Source: Tetramitus jugosus (taxonomy: Eukaryota; Heterolobosea; Eutetramitea; Acrasida; Vahlkampfiidae). Taken from it: DNA of 64,000 nt. The stretch lies in contig OW569373.1 of NCBI GenBank assembly GCA_937625935.1, positions 62,001 through 126,000 of the forward strand, read 5' to 3'. The position numbers were made by a program, and so were the translations under genes. Position 1 is the stretch's first letter. Every line of letters starts with the position of its first letter. This document shows, piece by piece, positions 1 through 9,609 of this stretch. The notes below the pieces were generated by a model that worked only from the letters and a program-made list of their open reading frames with translations, was not told where the DNA came from and ran no database searches.

Positions 1-2
1 AT

Positions 3-188
3 GTTGCAGAACTAAAGGTTTTGGACTTGACTGTGGGAGATGATAATGACAACAAATGTGTTGTTGTATGGACTGCTCAATGCAAGGTTGCGTCTGACAA
101 GGATAAACAAGTTGTTCAGGGTGCAGTCACTGGTCTGTTCCAGACATCTCTAGTCAACTTGAAGGGCAAACTTCAATCTAATCATTAA
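3..188 (+). CDS. 3' end of an unidentified protein-coding gene (partial)
   Basis: An open frame enters from the left edge and ends at TAA 186-188, leaving the last 61 residues. The visible part alternates short hydrophobic strands (a CVVVWTAQC stretch) with a final amphipathic helix (GLFQTSLVNLKGKL). A strand followed by a long C-terminal helix is the usual ending of Bet v1/START-like SRPBCC domains, but this is only a resemblance and no diagnostic residue is visible. The other two forward frames are closed early. Function cannot be assigned. Confidence 0.6.
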   Translation, partial: VAELKVLDLTVGDDNDNKCVVVWTAQCKVASDKDKQVVQGAVTGLFQTSLVNLKGKLQSNH

Positions 189-1464
189 ATGGGAAATCTT
201 CTTCTTCTCGAAGCTCGATTTTATTCTAGTTCAATGTTGAACTCTCAAATTCGAAAACACTGTGACAGTAAGTGTTGTGTTTGAATGGTGAGTTCTTGCT
301 TCAAGAATGCTAGTCCATGTCCGTAGTGTAGGAGGATGCTGTTAGGTTAGAAGTGTTGTTGTTACCAAAGAAGGAGTTGGAGTATTGAAGTTCCCCAAGA
401 TAAAATTGGTCTCTTGGCCAGAAATGATTGCTGTGCCGAACAAGTAATGATTGCCTCAATAGCGATCGTCACTCGCTATCCTCCAACGGATGGAAAAGGC
501 AATGGTCGATCAAACATGACAACAAGCAAAGGAAAATCATCCAAGAATGAATACATTTTTATTGTTTCAATAATTTTTGCCAAGAGATGGTCACTTCACA
601 TACTTTCTTCTCCACGCACTATGCAGCCTGAGAGCTATTGACTTTGTAAGCTAGGAAAACAATTGTTTTCGTTCATTTCTTGAGAAGCTTGTTAAACAAA
701 TTCAATTGTCATGACATCTCAGCGAATCCTTCAACTTCCGCGACTTTTGCAAGCCGGTAACTGACAAAAATACAACCACATGAGCATGCACGAACGAATA
801 ACCTCCATTCACTTGGCCGTCAATTTCTTTTCTTTCACTCTCATGGATGAATTTTCTGCCCTGGAACACTTCAGCGATCTTTCATGACAATTGGCGTTGT
901 GTTGTGTACAAGCTGGGGTGATTGACGACATCAATAAACGTCAACTGCCTGCATTTTCGTTGGTTGTTTCGAAAGGAAAACAATTGGACTCTTCGCCCAA
1001 AAGTCTATCCATCGTTCTGGATGTGTAGAGTGCTAACATCATCGCCAACGCGTGTATCGAAATGGTCAAGATCCATCAATGTTGGATAGCACCCTTCATC
1101 ATCCCTGTCAGAACAAACAGGGACTTCATTGCCCTGTTTAGTTGAGAGAAACCCGACTGGTTTGAAACAGTTAGAAATGGTTCTTTATTGAGAATTACGC
1201 CGGCAAACATTTCCACATCTTTGGGCAACCTCACCGAATTTGGAAAATTATTCTTGATATTCGCCATTGATGGATGTTCGGAGAAGATGTACGGTATAAG
1301 GAGCATTATGTATCATCAGAGTACATACTCTATCCGTTACGACATCGACAAAGTACTCACGACTTGTCAGGAGGGTAACCGGGGAATATTTTGTGACACA
1401 ACAGAGAGAGAGAAGAAGATTCTAGAGAAACACCCAAGCTACAAACACTACTTGTCTCATCACC
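189..1464. other. Intergenic region with no recognisable gene
   Basis: About 1.3 kb between the partial gene at the left edge and the cyclase-like gene. Short open frames occur on both strands (for example 414-641 and 1188-1496 plus, 1076-1306 minus), but they overlap each other and show no domain or biased composition. No tRNA-like T-arm is visible. The last 60 bases before 1465 are A/C-rich, like the leaders of other genes here, so they are probably 5' UTR and promoter. Confidence 0.5.
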
Positions 1465-4400
1465 ATGGTCTCAAGTCGAAGAAAAAGTGTTGTTGAAGGT
1501 GATGATCACAATGTCAAAGGAAGGAACAAGAACAACAAGAGCAACAAGAACAACAATTCGTCCTCCATTACGCGTAAACCATTCATCCAAGTTGTACAGG
1601 AATGGACAGCCTCCATGGATCAGAAATTGGAGTCAAGTAGGACTCAACAGTTTCAGAACAATTCTACTGCGGCACCCAAGATGAATTCAGTTGTGGATGA
1701 ACGATCCTTTGAAGAAGTATTGGATCTATTGAACAAGCAAGACACACTGAATGCGAAACTGTTGTTTGCTTGTAGAAACGGCAGTGATGCTGTGTCTCTT
1801 CAGTTACTGAGTCACGTCATTGAGACGTCGAGTAGCGAAAACAGTTTGTTTTCCATATCTTCAGTAGGTAAGATTAAGGATAAGGACAACTCCAATTGCT
1901 CCCTCTTGCACATTTGTGCACAGAGAAACAAGACACTGTGCATGGAGTTTTTATTGTCGCTCAAAATGTCGGTCGATGAGCTCGATTCACTGTCTTCCAC
2001 ACCGCTGCACTATGCTGTGGCTCAGAACTGTCATGAATCAGTTCTGTTTCTCTTGAACAAGGGTGCAAACATCAATGCAAAAGACTCCTATTCCAAGTTT
2101 CCTCTGCTCATTGCACTCAAACACAAGCATTATGCTCTAGCAGAGTTGATGGCTATGTTTCGGCCCGATGTCCATCTGAGGTTATCCAAAGGCAATTCCA
2201 TATTGCACGTGATGGTCGAGGAAGGTGATTTGACTGCAGTGAAATTTCTGGTTGAAAAGTTGAATGCTTCTCCGCTGAGAAAGAACAATGAAGAAGAGAA
2301 TGTACTGTATAACGCTCTGCCTCATTTTGATATTGTTCAATACCTGGCAGTCCAATTTTCTCAAAAGGGTTTGGATCGCTTGCTCTCTAACACTAACACC
2401 TCTGGCAAGAACATTTGGCACCGGTGTGGAACTGATGGACACATTGACAATGTGTTGTTGCTCTTCAAGCACAATCGGGATTTCAACCAGAAACAGATTG
2501 AAGCTCTATTGAACACTGTGGACAAGATGGGAGATACACCACTGCTTCTCGCAGTGAAAAACGCCAGAAAGGAACTTGTAAGATTTTTAGTAGAGTGTGT
2601 GGAAGTTGAGTTGAATGAAGGAGACTCAAGTGGAACGACTGCTCTTCAAACAGCAGTCAATCTGTCGAATACGGATTTGATCAACACGCTCTCAAGGGCT
2701 GGTGCTTCTCTGAAAACAGTCAATAGAAACGATGAAGAGCCAGAAAAGAGTAACTACCTTACTTTCCTAACTAGCATGACCACGACGCTCGTACTCTTAT
2801 TTTCATTGATCTCCATTATTTGTATCATAACGATGGCTGGGATATCTCTGGGATTTTATGGCAGAACTCTCATAGAACAAACCAAGAGAGAAAGAGCTGA
2901 TGCCTTTCGAGAGGTTTACCAATATCTAAGTAGTCAAATAACACAACATACTTCTGTATCTCTCTCAGCTATCTCTGCCTTCCAAACAAGTGTAATTGAC
3001 ACAACTGGTTCTCTTCGGAAGGCTCAAGAATTTGGATTCAACATGCTCCGGACAACATATAATCAATCGGACATCACGATAGGTATTTTAGTTGGTTCTA
3101 GTACGGGAAATCAAGTTGGAGTGATTGCACCGCATCATGCTCCTGTCGAAATATACACGCTGTATGCCGATCAGTCCCTATTTGAGCACCACTTTGTTCC
3201 ATCTCTCTGGAGTCAGGATCTGAGTGTAATCCTGAATTCAACCACAGCTTCCTACAGCAATGCATCAGAATTTGACAAATTTGGATGGTTTTATCAAGTG
3301 GCATATGATTCACTTGAACCTTCTTGGACTCCGTCCTATGCACAAGTAGCTTTTCCAGGCTCTCTCTTTATTTCCTTCATAACTTCTGTGAGAGATCCAA
3401 CTACGAATCAAATGAAATTGTATATGAGAAGTGATGTATCAACAGAAGCTATCTCACTGTTCTTGAATCAGAAATCCATTGAACGGTCGAGCGAAATTGT
3501 TATTATTGAGCGATTAACTGGCCAATTAATTAGCACGAGTGATCCTAATTTTTTGATTTATACCAATGATGGCTCTACCATTATCAGGTTGGATGGAACT
3601 ACTGGCGACAATGAAGTCATCAAGAAAATGCTGAGCTATTCCAGGTCAAAATACGGTCTCCAACTGGAGAGGATGGGATCGGCGGCTTATGGAATGTTTG
3701 CGCATCAACGGAAACAATATCTGCTTAACATTGGGGAGCTAACGGATCAGTACGGTTTGGATTGGATCATATTGCAAGCTATACCGAGAGCTGTCTTCTT
3801 TAGAGATTTCAATATTGGTGTTGGAACCTTGGTTGGCCTAACATTTGTATTGCTCATCTTGGGAGCAATCATATCTGTTGTGGCGTCTTTATTTTTTATG
3901 GCTCCATTGAAGAAGTTGTCAGCACTGGCCGAGACTATCAAATTGCTGCAATTAGAAGAAGTCGAGAAAAAGTTGGCTCAAGATCGTTCATTCTTTTCAG
4001 AGATAAGAACTCTACAGAGTTCATTCAGTTCAATGTCTACCAGATTGAAACAGTTTAGACAATTTATTCCAGAACACATTTTAGCGGTGATCGAAACAGA
4101 GGTAGCTCACAAGGAGATTCTTAAACAAGAGACTCAAACTGCTTCGATCAAGAAGGGTTCAATCAAGGATTTATCCCTTAAGAAAGGAGAAGTTGAGCTG
4201 AACACCATATCTGAGAGTTGTTCTGATACCCGTCGCTCTTTTTCCGGAAGTTATCGTTCAAAAGGTATGGTGACTAATGCACTCACGTCTGGTTTGGTCT
4301 GTGGAACAGTGTCTGTGATGAGGATAAAGTTCGACAATATGGCAGACATCCTGGAATCATACTCGAGTGCAGATGTCAATGAATCTGTGAATGATCTACT

Positions 4401-5055
4401 AACGGCAATTAAGGACAAAGTGAAAGAATCAAATGCCCAATTGGTGTCTCACACCCACTCCCATGCAGTCATCGTTTGGAACACCTTCATCGCTCAATCA
4501 GACCACCGAATCAGAGCGGTAAAAACTGCTCTTGGCTGTCAGAAAGCTGTCCTAGGTTTGCATGAGAGTTGGGGCACGAAAGGTTTGCCACTTTTGGACA
4601 TTCAAATCGGATTGAGTTCTGGTCCATCATTCTACGGAAACATTGGCTCAGAAGCAACCAAAATATTTACTGTGATTGGGAGAGCAGAAACTGAATCCGA
4701 CACTGCATGTCATTTGAATGAGACTTGGGGTACAAGAATTTTGGTGACGCACGATATCTATCAAGCCATGAAAGATTCCTTCTACTTACGTCCTATAGAC
4801 ACAATATCGAATGATCTGTCCATCTATGAACTGGGAGAAGCCAGAAACACAGATGACTGGACCCAGGAGTTGTCACAGGACGTAGTGAAGGAAAATGATA
4901 CTTGGTTCGAGTACTCAAAGGCTTTCACTTGTTTTGAACGAAGAGAATATGAGCAAGCATTCGTTATTTTCTCTGACTACTTGGTCCAGTATCCGCACGA
5001 TGTAGTGGCTCAGAAAATGGTCGATAAGGCAAGAGGAATGTTACCGCTAGAGTGA
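1465..5055 (+). CDS. Ankyrin-repeat, two-TM receptor-like protein with degenerate class III nucleotide cyclase domain
   Basis: This 1,196-residue membrane protein starts at an ATG in a CACC-ATG-G context. Residues about 110-430 carry ankyrin repeats (STPLHYAVAQNCHESVLFLL and similar). TM1 lies near 435-465, followed by an ectodomain of about 320 residues, TM2 near 785-815 and a HAMP-like linker. The cyclase-type domain is at about 940-1125, and a single TPR-like helical pair closes the protein. The cyclase fold is recognisable from GTVSVMRIKF, IQIGLSSG and GNIGSEATKIFTVIG. However, both metal-binding Asp positions appear to be replaced (Lys in MRIKF, His in HSHAVIVW), and the usual GDxVNxAxRL segment reads GRAETESDTACHL. 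Catalysis is therefore unlikely, and the domain may be regulatory or form heterodimers. The ankyrin block is predicted to be cytoplasmic. Confidence 0.85.
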   Translation: MVSSRRKSVVEGDDHNVKGRNKNNKSNKNNNSSSITRKPFIQVVQEWTASMDQKLESSRTQQFQNNSTAAPKMNSVVDERSFEEVLDLLNKQDTLNAKLLFACRNGSDAVSLQLLSHVIETSSSENSLFSISSVGKIKDKDNSNCSLLHICAQRNKTLCMEFLLSLKMSVDELDSLSSTPLHYAVAQNCHESVLFLLNKGANINAKDSYSKFPLLIALKHKHYALAELMAMFRPDVHLRLSKGNSILHVMVEEGDLTAVKFLVEKLNASPLRKNNEEENVLYNALPHFDIVQYLAVQFSQKGLDRLLSNTNTSGKNIWHRCGTDGHIDNVLLLFKHNRDFNQKQIEALLNTVDKMGDTPLLLAVKNARKELVRFLVECVEVELNEGDSSGTTALQTAVNLSNTDLINTLSRAGASLKTVNRNDEEPEKSNYLTFLTSMTTTLVLLFSLISIICIITMAGISLGFYGRTLIEQTKRERADAFREVYQYLSSQITQHTSVSLSAISAFQTSVIDTTGSLRKAQEFGFNMLRTTYNQSDITIGILVGSSTGNQVGVIAPHHAPVEIYTLYADQSLFEHHFVPSLWSQDLSVILNSTTASYSNASEFDKFGWFYQVAYDSLEPSWTPSYAQVAFPGSLFISFITSVRDPTTNQMKLYMRSDVSTEAISLFLNQKSIERSSEIVIIERLTGQLISTSDPNFLIYTNDGSTIIRLDGTTGDNEVIKKMLSYSRSKYGLQLERMGSAAYGMFAHQRKQYLLNIGELTDQYGLDWIILQAIPRAVFFRDFNIGVGTLVGLTFVLLILGAIISVVASLFFMAPLKKLSALAETIKLLQLEEVEKKLAQDRSFFSEIRTLQSSFSSMSTRLKQFRQFIPEHILAVIETEVAHKEILKQETQTASIKKGSIKDLSLKKGEVELNTISESCSDTRRSFSGSYRSKGMVTNALTSGLVCGTVSVMRIKFDNMADILESYSSADVNESVNDLLTAIKDKVKESNAQLVSHTHSHAVIVWNTFIAQSDHRIRAVKTALGCQKAVLGLHESWGTKGLPLLDIQIGLSSGPSFYGNIGSEATKIFTVIGRAETESDTACHLNETWGTRILVTHDIYQAMKDSFYLRPIDTISNDLSIYELGEARNTDDWTQELSQDVVKENDTWFEYSKAFTCFERREYEQAFVIFSDYLVQYPHDVVAQKMVDKARGMLPLE

Positions 5056-5449
5056 TTGATCTTCAATACGTTATTGAGTTCAACGAATGGATTTGTTCGA
5101 TACCTTCCTGGCCACAAAAAGCAAGTTTATAGTCATTCGGATTTGGAGTTTTTGCGCTACTGTCGGAGACACATGACTCACTGCACACACCAATTCTTCT
5201 CGTTGCGACCAAAATCGACTTGAAAGTCTTCTTAAAGAAGTTAAGAGCCAAGGATCAATCATGGAAGTTCAGCTCGAACACAGCAGAACTTGCATGATGT
5301 TATCAATTGTTGCATGCGTACGGCTTTGCACAACCCGATAAGAGCTGAAGTAAAAGTTAGTTCACCATTGACATCCAAAAAAATAAATCTTCTTTTGCTT
5401 TTATTATTACAAAACGTTTCTTTCTACGGCCTGTTTTTGCCATGGTGAC
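5056..5449. other. Intergenic spacer
   Basis: About 400 bases between the cyclase-like gene and the tRNA gene. Two overlapping minus-strand frames of about 60 codons have no coding character. Nothing else is recognised. Confidence 0.5.
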
Positions 5450-5453
5450 AAAA
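5450..5453 (-). terminator. RNA polymerase III terminator of tRNA-Lys
   Basis: A TTTT run on the minus strand begins seven bases past the 3' end of the tRNA. This is the normal distance and form of a Pol III stop. Confidence 0.7.
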
Positions 5454-5459
5454 CGACAT

Positions 5460-5532
5460 CGCCCACCGAGGGGCTCGAACCCTCGACCACAAGGTTAAGA
5501 GCCTTGCGCTCTACCGACTGAGCTAGACGGGC
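5460..5532 (-). tRNA. tRNA-Lys (anticodon CUU)
   Basis: A 73-nt cloverleaf can be folded by eye. The 7-bp acceptor stem (GCCCGTC with GGTGGGC, two G-U pairs) is followed by a D arm GCTC/GAGC. The anticodon stem CAAGG/CCTTG holds loop CTCTTAA with anticodon CTT. A 5-nt variable loop precedes a T arm GAGGG-TTCGAGC-CCCTC, with discriminator G. There is no intron and CCA is not encoded. The internal A and B boxes (GCTCAGTCGGTAGAGC and GGTTCGAGCCC) are intact, so it should be transcribed by Pol III. Confidence 0.96.
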
Positions 5533-5574
5533 TACATATCTATTCCTAAAATAGCCATTCACGAATCGGACTAA

Positions 5575-5958
5575 TTACTTTGAGTCTCCGAACATCTTCT
5601 GCAAATAAAACTCGTCGATTGCCTGTCTTTCCTTCTTGTGAGGCTTCTTCGTGTTCGTATCTCCAGTCGGATAGTCAGACAACCACGATCTGTACTTTGC
5701 TTCACAATTCATTTGTTTCTCCATCCTAAACATTTGCCGATCAATTTCCTTGTGTGTGAGACCTCCAACTGTGCTGATCTTGCTGTCTGCTGCTGAGACA
5801 TCTTCATTGCAGCAACGACTCTTCACCTCAATGTTAAACTTTTTCCTGAGTCTTGTTTTCTTGTTCGTTTGCTCCTTTTCACTTGTTTTTGGGACGACGG
5901 GAGTCCGTCTCTTTGTTTTGCCTGCTCTGCACAGTCCTCCTCCAAAATATCTTGCCAT
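5575..5958 (-). CDS. eS30-like protein, paralogue A, with C-terminal extension
   Basis: This 127-residue basic protein has an N-terminal 45 residues resembling ribosomal protein eS30 (the Fau product). It shows a RAGKTKRRTPVVPK segment, where eS30 has LARAGKV..QTPKV, followed by a Lys/Arg-rich stretch ending in LRKKF. Typical eS30 is about 60 residues, but here about 70 more follow, ending GDTNTKKPHKKER...DEFY. No ubiquitin-like fusion is present. It is a tandem paralogue of the gene at 6194-6589, in the same orientation. This copy departs further from eS30 in the LARAGK region (LCRAGK). It may be an extended eS30, or a diverged relative with a nucleolar or RNA-binding role. Confidence 0.6.
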   Translation of the reverse strand: MARYFGGGLCRAGKTKRRTPVVPKTSEKEQTNKKTRLRKKFNIEVKSRCCNEDVSAADSKISTVGGLTHKEIDRQMFRMEKQMNCEAKYRSWLSDYPTGDTNTKKPHKKERQAIDEFYLQKMFGDSK

Positions 5959-6193
5959 TGTCTTCTTGAGTGTTTTGCTTGTTGTCGTTGGTGCTTTGTC
6001 GTTTTGTTTACAAAATTATGGAAACGGATCAAGAACTAAATCTCTCGAACTTTGACTTCCAATTGATTTTACAACACCATGGAAAGTAAAAAATGCCTTA
6101 TTGGATTACGCGACGTCACACAAATTTTGGCAATTAACGTGCCAAAATATTTCCATCAGTTTCTTTGGCAGCTGGCTAAAATACATGGAGCTT

Positions 6194-6589
6194 TCACTGT
6201 GAATGACCGAATGTTGCCTGAAAGTAAAACTCATCAACCATTGGTCTCTCTTTCTTGTGTGGTTTCTTCGTATTTGTGTCCCCCTTGGAAGATCTCCATT
6301 CTCTGTTCCTGTCTTCACTGAGCAACTTCTTTTCTCTCATGAACGATTGCCGTTCGACATCCTTGAATGTGAGACCACCAACACCACCATCGACAGATGA
6401 TGGTAGTTGACTCACGTCCAATATCTCACCATGATGGTTGACACAGTGGCTCTTGACTTGAGTGTTAAACTTTTTTCGAAGTTTAGTTCTCTTGTTTTTC
6501 TGTTCCTTCTCACTTGTTTGTGGTACGCGTGGAGTGAGGTTCTTTGTCTTGCCTGCACGGGCCAAATATCCAGGTAGAAAAATTGCCAT
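6194..6589 (-). CDS. eS30-like protein, paralogue B, with C-terminal extension
   Basis: This 131-residue basic protein is paralogous along its whole length to the gene at 5575-5958. It keeps the better eS30 match, GYLARAGKTKNLTPRVP, followed by NKRTKLRKKF, so it is the likelier functional ribosomal copy. The extra C-terminal half has a conserved GGLTxKxxxRQ segment and the invariant GDTNTKKPHKKER block found in paralogue A. The middle part differs by a short insertion (HHGEILDVSQLPSSVDGG). The ATG at 6589 needs no intron to complete the eS30-like start. It is transcribed away from MCM8, sharing a spacer of about 200 bases. Confidence 0.62.
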   Translation of the reverse strand: MAIFLPGYLARAGKTKNLTPRVPQTSEKEQKNKRTKLRKKFNTQVKSHCVNHHGEILDVSQLPSSVDGGVGGLTFKDVERQSFMREKKLLSEDRNREWRSSKGDTNTKKPHKKERPMVDEFYFQATFGHSQ

Positions 6590-6710
6590 TCCCCAGGTGA
6601 GATCCTTGTTGGTTTCTTTTATTGTGTTGTTGAGACCGCTTCCAGTTCTTCTTTGCCAACTATTTTTTGACCGTTTTCCTCAAAGAACTGGAACTTGCTC
6701 AACTTCACCA

Positions 6711-6731
6711 ATGAGATGTGAGAAACAATAA
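6711..6731 (+). promoter_or_regulatory. Short upstream open reading frame before MCM8
   Basis: An ATG followed by five codons and TAA (encoding MRCEKQ) sits 55 bases before the MCM8 start, in a different frame. If it lies in the transcript it would lower initiation at MCM8. The transcription start is not known, so this is conditional. Confidence 0.3.
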
Positions 6732-6786
6732 TCAAACAACACCAAAAACGACAACCAACAAGACAACACCAACCATCACCAACATC

Positions 6787-9468
6787 ATGAACTCAACAAA
6801 AAGAAGAAGACAAATTGCTCAAGACGACGATGACGATGGCAACGACAATGATCACCACCACAACCATCGTTCCAACAATAACAACAATAACAACAATCAT
6901 AGTAACAACAACAACAACAACAACAATAGCAATAATAATAGCAACAGTCATATGAATGTTAGCTTCAATAATGGAATATCAGAATATGATCTCCACAATG
7001 ACCCAAACATACCACCCTATTGGCATCACTACTTTTCAGGTCAACTCTACGATTTGGACATTGAAAATAACAACAATACGAATCATAGTGATGATAGTGA
7101 TGATGAAAATAATCATGGTCATGGTCATCATCATCATCATGCAAGTGATCCATCATTGGATGTGACGCGATACAAGAGACATTTTATCCATTGTATGGTG
7201 AGTCATTTTAGAAGCAATAGTGCTGCTTCACTCTCTTTCGCAAGTAAAAAAAATGGTGCTCGTGCACAAGAAAAAAATAAAAGTGAAGAAAAGAATGGTG
7301 GCGGAGGCGGAGGCGGAGTATTGTATACATTGAAGCAAATGGGTCGTGAAACAGTGTTGAATGTCAATTTGGATGATGTGAAAAAGGATTATGCGAGTAT
7401 TCATCGACAATTGGAACTCTATCCAGAGTGTACCATTGCTTGTATGGGTTTTGCAGCGCACAAGGTGTTTTTTGGTGAAACGTTGGCGAATGCCATCAAT
7501 ATTCGACTGTATCAATTCTATAGTTCCATACCGATCAAGCATCTCAAGGCATCTTCTGTCGGTCGGTTTGTCAAGCTCAAGGGAACAGTTGCTCGTGTGA
7601 GCAATATTAAGCCAGTGTTAACTCGGATGAGATTTGCTTGTACAAAGTGTAATTCATCTCAGATTGTGTTCTTTCAGGATGGAAAGTATGTAGAGCCTGT
7701 TCGTTGTGTGAATCGATCGTGTCGTAGTAGGCGATTCAATCCAGATCGTTCGACTGCAGTGACGGTCGATTGGCAAAAGATTCGTATACAGGAGATTGTG
7801 GAGGATGATATGAATCATGAGGCGGGAAGGATACCGCGGAATTTGGATATTGAAGTGACAAAGGATCTGGTGGAGTCTTGTGTCCCAGGTGATCAGATTG
7901 TAGTGAGTGGATTAGTAAAGATGATAGCGGCGGATCAACACGCTGAACGGTACTCGAATTCGAGGTCCAAGAACACTAAAGCCATGTACTTCATTTATTT
8001 GGACGGGAATTCCATTTCGAACAACAAGGAGGTACAAAAAGGTCACATGGATCTCACTCAGTTCAATCTAAAGGACTTGAAATTTATTCAGGATGTATCA
8101 CAAGAGAAGGATCTGTTCCATTTGATTGTCAATTCGTTGTGTCCTGCCATTTTTGGTCATGAAATGGTGAAAGCCGGTTTGTGTCTCGGACTGTTCGGTG
8201 GTGTTCAAAAGTATACAAACGAAAAGGAAAAGATGGCAGTGAGAGGTGATCCTCACTTGTTAGTGGTTGGTGATCCAGGTCTCGGAAAGAGTCAGCTGTT
8301 AACAGCAGTGTCTCATGTAGCTCCTAGAGGCGTGTATGTCTGTGGAAATACGACGACTGCATCTGGTTTGACAGTCACAGTGGTAAGAGATGTATCCAGT
8401 GGTGATTATTCGCTGGAGGCAGGTGCACTGGTTCTGGCTGATCAGGGAACATGCTGTATTGATGAGTTTGATAAGATGAAACATGAACATCAAGCACTTC
8501 TTGAAGCGATGGAACAACAGAGCATTTCTATTGCCAAAGCTGGTATTGTGTGTAACTTACCAGCGAGGTGCTCGGTCATTGCTGCTGCCAATCCTGTAGG
8601 TGGCCACTACAACAGAGCCAAGACCGTAAGTGAAAATTTGAAGATTTCCCCTGCACTGCTCTCTCGTTTCGATCTCATCTTTATTCTGTTGGATCGACCT
8701 GATAGAAAGCGAGATGAATTGCTGTCGAACCACGTGATGAATCTCCATAATGGTTTCAACAATGACAGTGGAGCAAAGAAGAGTGCAGACTTCTCCAATC
8801 ATCAAGCATACTCTCAATATAGTCACGACCGTGTGGCAGCCATGATGAGAACACAAGCTGCCAATACACAGTTGGATGGTGGAATGAAACTTCGACTCAA
8901 GGAATATCTACGACCTGGAAAACGATTCGTACCCATGCCTGGACCACTTTTGAGAAAGTACATTGCCTACGTACGAAAGTATGTTCATCCAACACTCAGC
9001 AATGATGCAAAACAAGTACTACAATCATATTACTTAAAACTGAGACAACAGTACCACACGTCAGACTCTACACCTATTACGACTCGTCAGTTGGAATCCC
9101 TCATCCGACTTGCTCAAGCCAGAGCAAAAATTGAGTTGCGGGATAAGGTGACAGAACAGGATGCATTAGATGTAATTGAGATTATGAGTGAATCGTTGTA
9201 TGATGTATTGACTGATGAAACAGGACAGGTTGATCTTTCTAGAAATAGTGGATACAGCAAGTTGAAGGGCATGAAGGGATTTATTGTAAAATTGCAGGAA
9301 ATATCATCTGTCACAGGCAAGGATTCGTTCACAGTGGACGAACTTCGACGACATGCCGACACAGTACAAATGAGTGACAAATTTGAAGAACTACTGTACA
9401 AAGCAAACCACATTGGATACTTGTTGAAGCAGGCTGATCGGTCGTACAAGTTTACAGCAACCAAATAG
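6787..9468 (+). CDS. MCM8: MCM8-type DNA helicase
   Basis: 893 residues from ATG 6787; the frame is open further upstream only by GTG through a CA-rich leader. MCM8 is an AAA+ helicase that, with MCM9, supports homologous recombination and interstrand crosslink repair. A low-complexity Asn/His/Asp-rich N-terminus of about 140 residues precedes the OB domain. The zinc finger near 284 has CTKC followed by CVNRSC. Walker A GDPGLGKS is near 494, Walker B CCIDEFDKM near 554 and the arginine finger SRFD near 624. The segments PAIFGHEMVKAGL, APRGVYVCGN and LEAGALVLADQG are MCM8-like rather than MCM2-7-like. A winged-helix end follows. No MCM9 lies in the window. Confidence 0.93.
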   Translation: MNSTKRRRQIAQDDDDDGNDNDHHHNHRSNNNNNNNNHSNNNNNNNNSNNNSNSHMNVSFNNGISEYDLHNDPNIPPYWHHYFSGQLYDLDIENNNNTNHSDDSDDENNHGHGHHHHHASDPSLDVTRYKRHFIHCMVSHFRSNSAASLSFASKKNGARAQEKNKSEEKNGGGGGGGVLYTLKQMGRETVLNVNLDDVKKDYASIHRQLELYPECTIACMGFAAHKVFFGETLANAINIRLYQFYSSIPIKHLKASSVGRFVKLKGTVARVSNIKPVLTRMRFACTKCNSSQIVFFQDGKYVEPVRCVNRSCRSRRFNPDRSTAVTVDWQKIRIQEIVEDDMNHEAGRIPRNLDIEVTKDLVESCVPGDQIVVSGLVKMIAADQHAERYSNSRSKNTKAMYFIYLDGNSISNNKEVQKGHMDLTQFNLKDLKFIQDVSQEKDLFHLIVNSLCPAIFGHEMVKAGLCLGLFGGVQKYTNEKEKMAVRGDPHLLVVGDPGLGKSQLLTAVSHVAPRGVYVCGNTTTASGLTVTVVRDVSSGDYSLEAGALVLADQGTCCIDEFDKMKHEHQALLEAMEQQSISIAKAGIVCNLPARCSVIAAANPVGGHYNRAKTVSENLKISPALLSRFDLIFILLDRPDRKRDELLSNHVMNLHNGFNNDSGAKKSADFSNHQAYSQYSHDRVAAMMRTQAANTQLDGGMKLRLKEYLRPGKRFVPMPGPLLRKYIAYVRKYVHPTLSNDAKQVLQSYYLKLRQQYHTSDSTPITTRQLESLIRLAQARAKIELRDKVTEQDALDVIEIMSESLYDVLTDETGQVDLSRNSGYSKLKGMKGFIVKLQEISSVTGKDSFTVDELRRHADTVQMSDKFEELLYKANHIGYLLKQADRSYKFTATK

Positions 9469-9609
9469 AGACTAGGGGTTGTCCCTTATTGTACAAATAC
9501 CAAAAATACACTTGGAAATCGTTCTTTTTTCGTGTGTTACGTGAAGATCAGAGACTCTTTCACGCATGATTGCACACTATCTATCGAGAGAGTAATACAA
9601 CCAAAGAAA

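Noticed and set aside
1076-1496. Frames of 76 and 102 codons before the cyclase-like gene
   Set aside because: They are antiparallel, and one overlaps the cyclase-like start; no support for coding.
6956-7165. Ile/Met-rich frame within the MCM8 N-terminus
   Set aside because: It is the shifted reading of Asn/His repeats (AAT/CAT) in MCM8.
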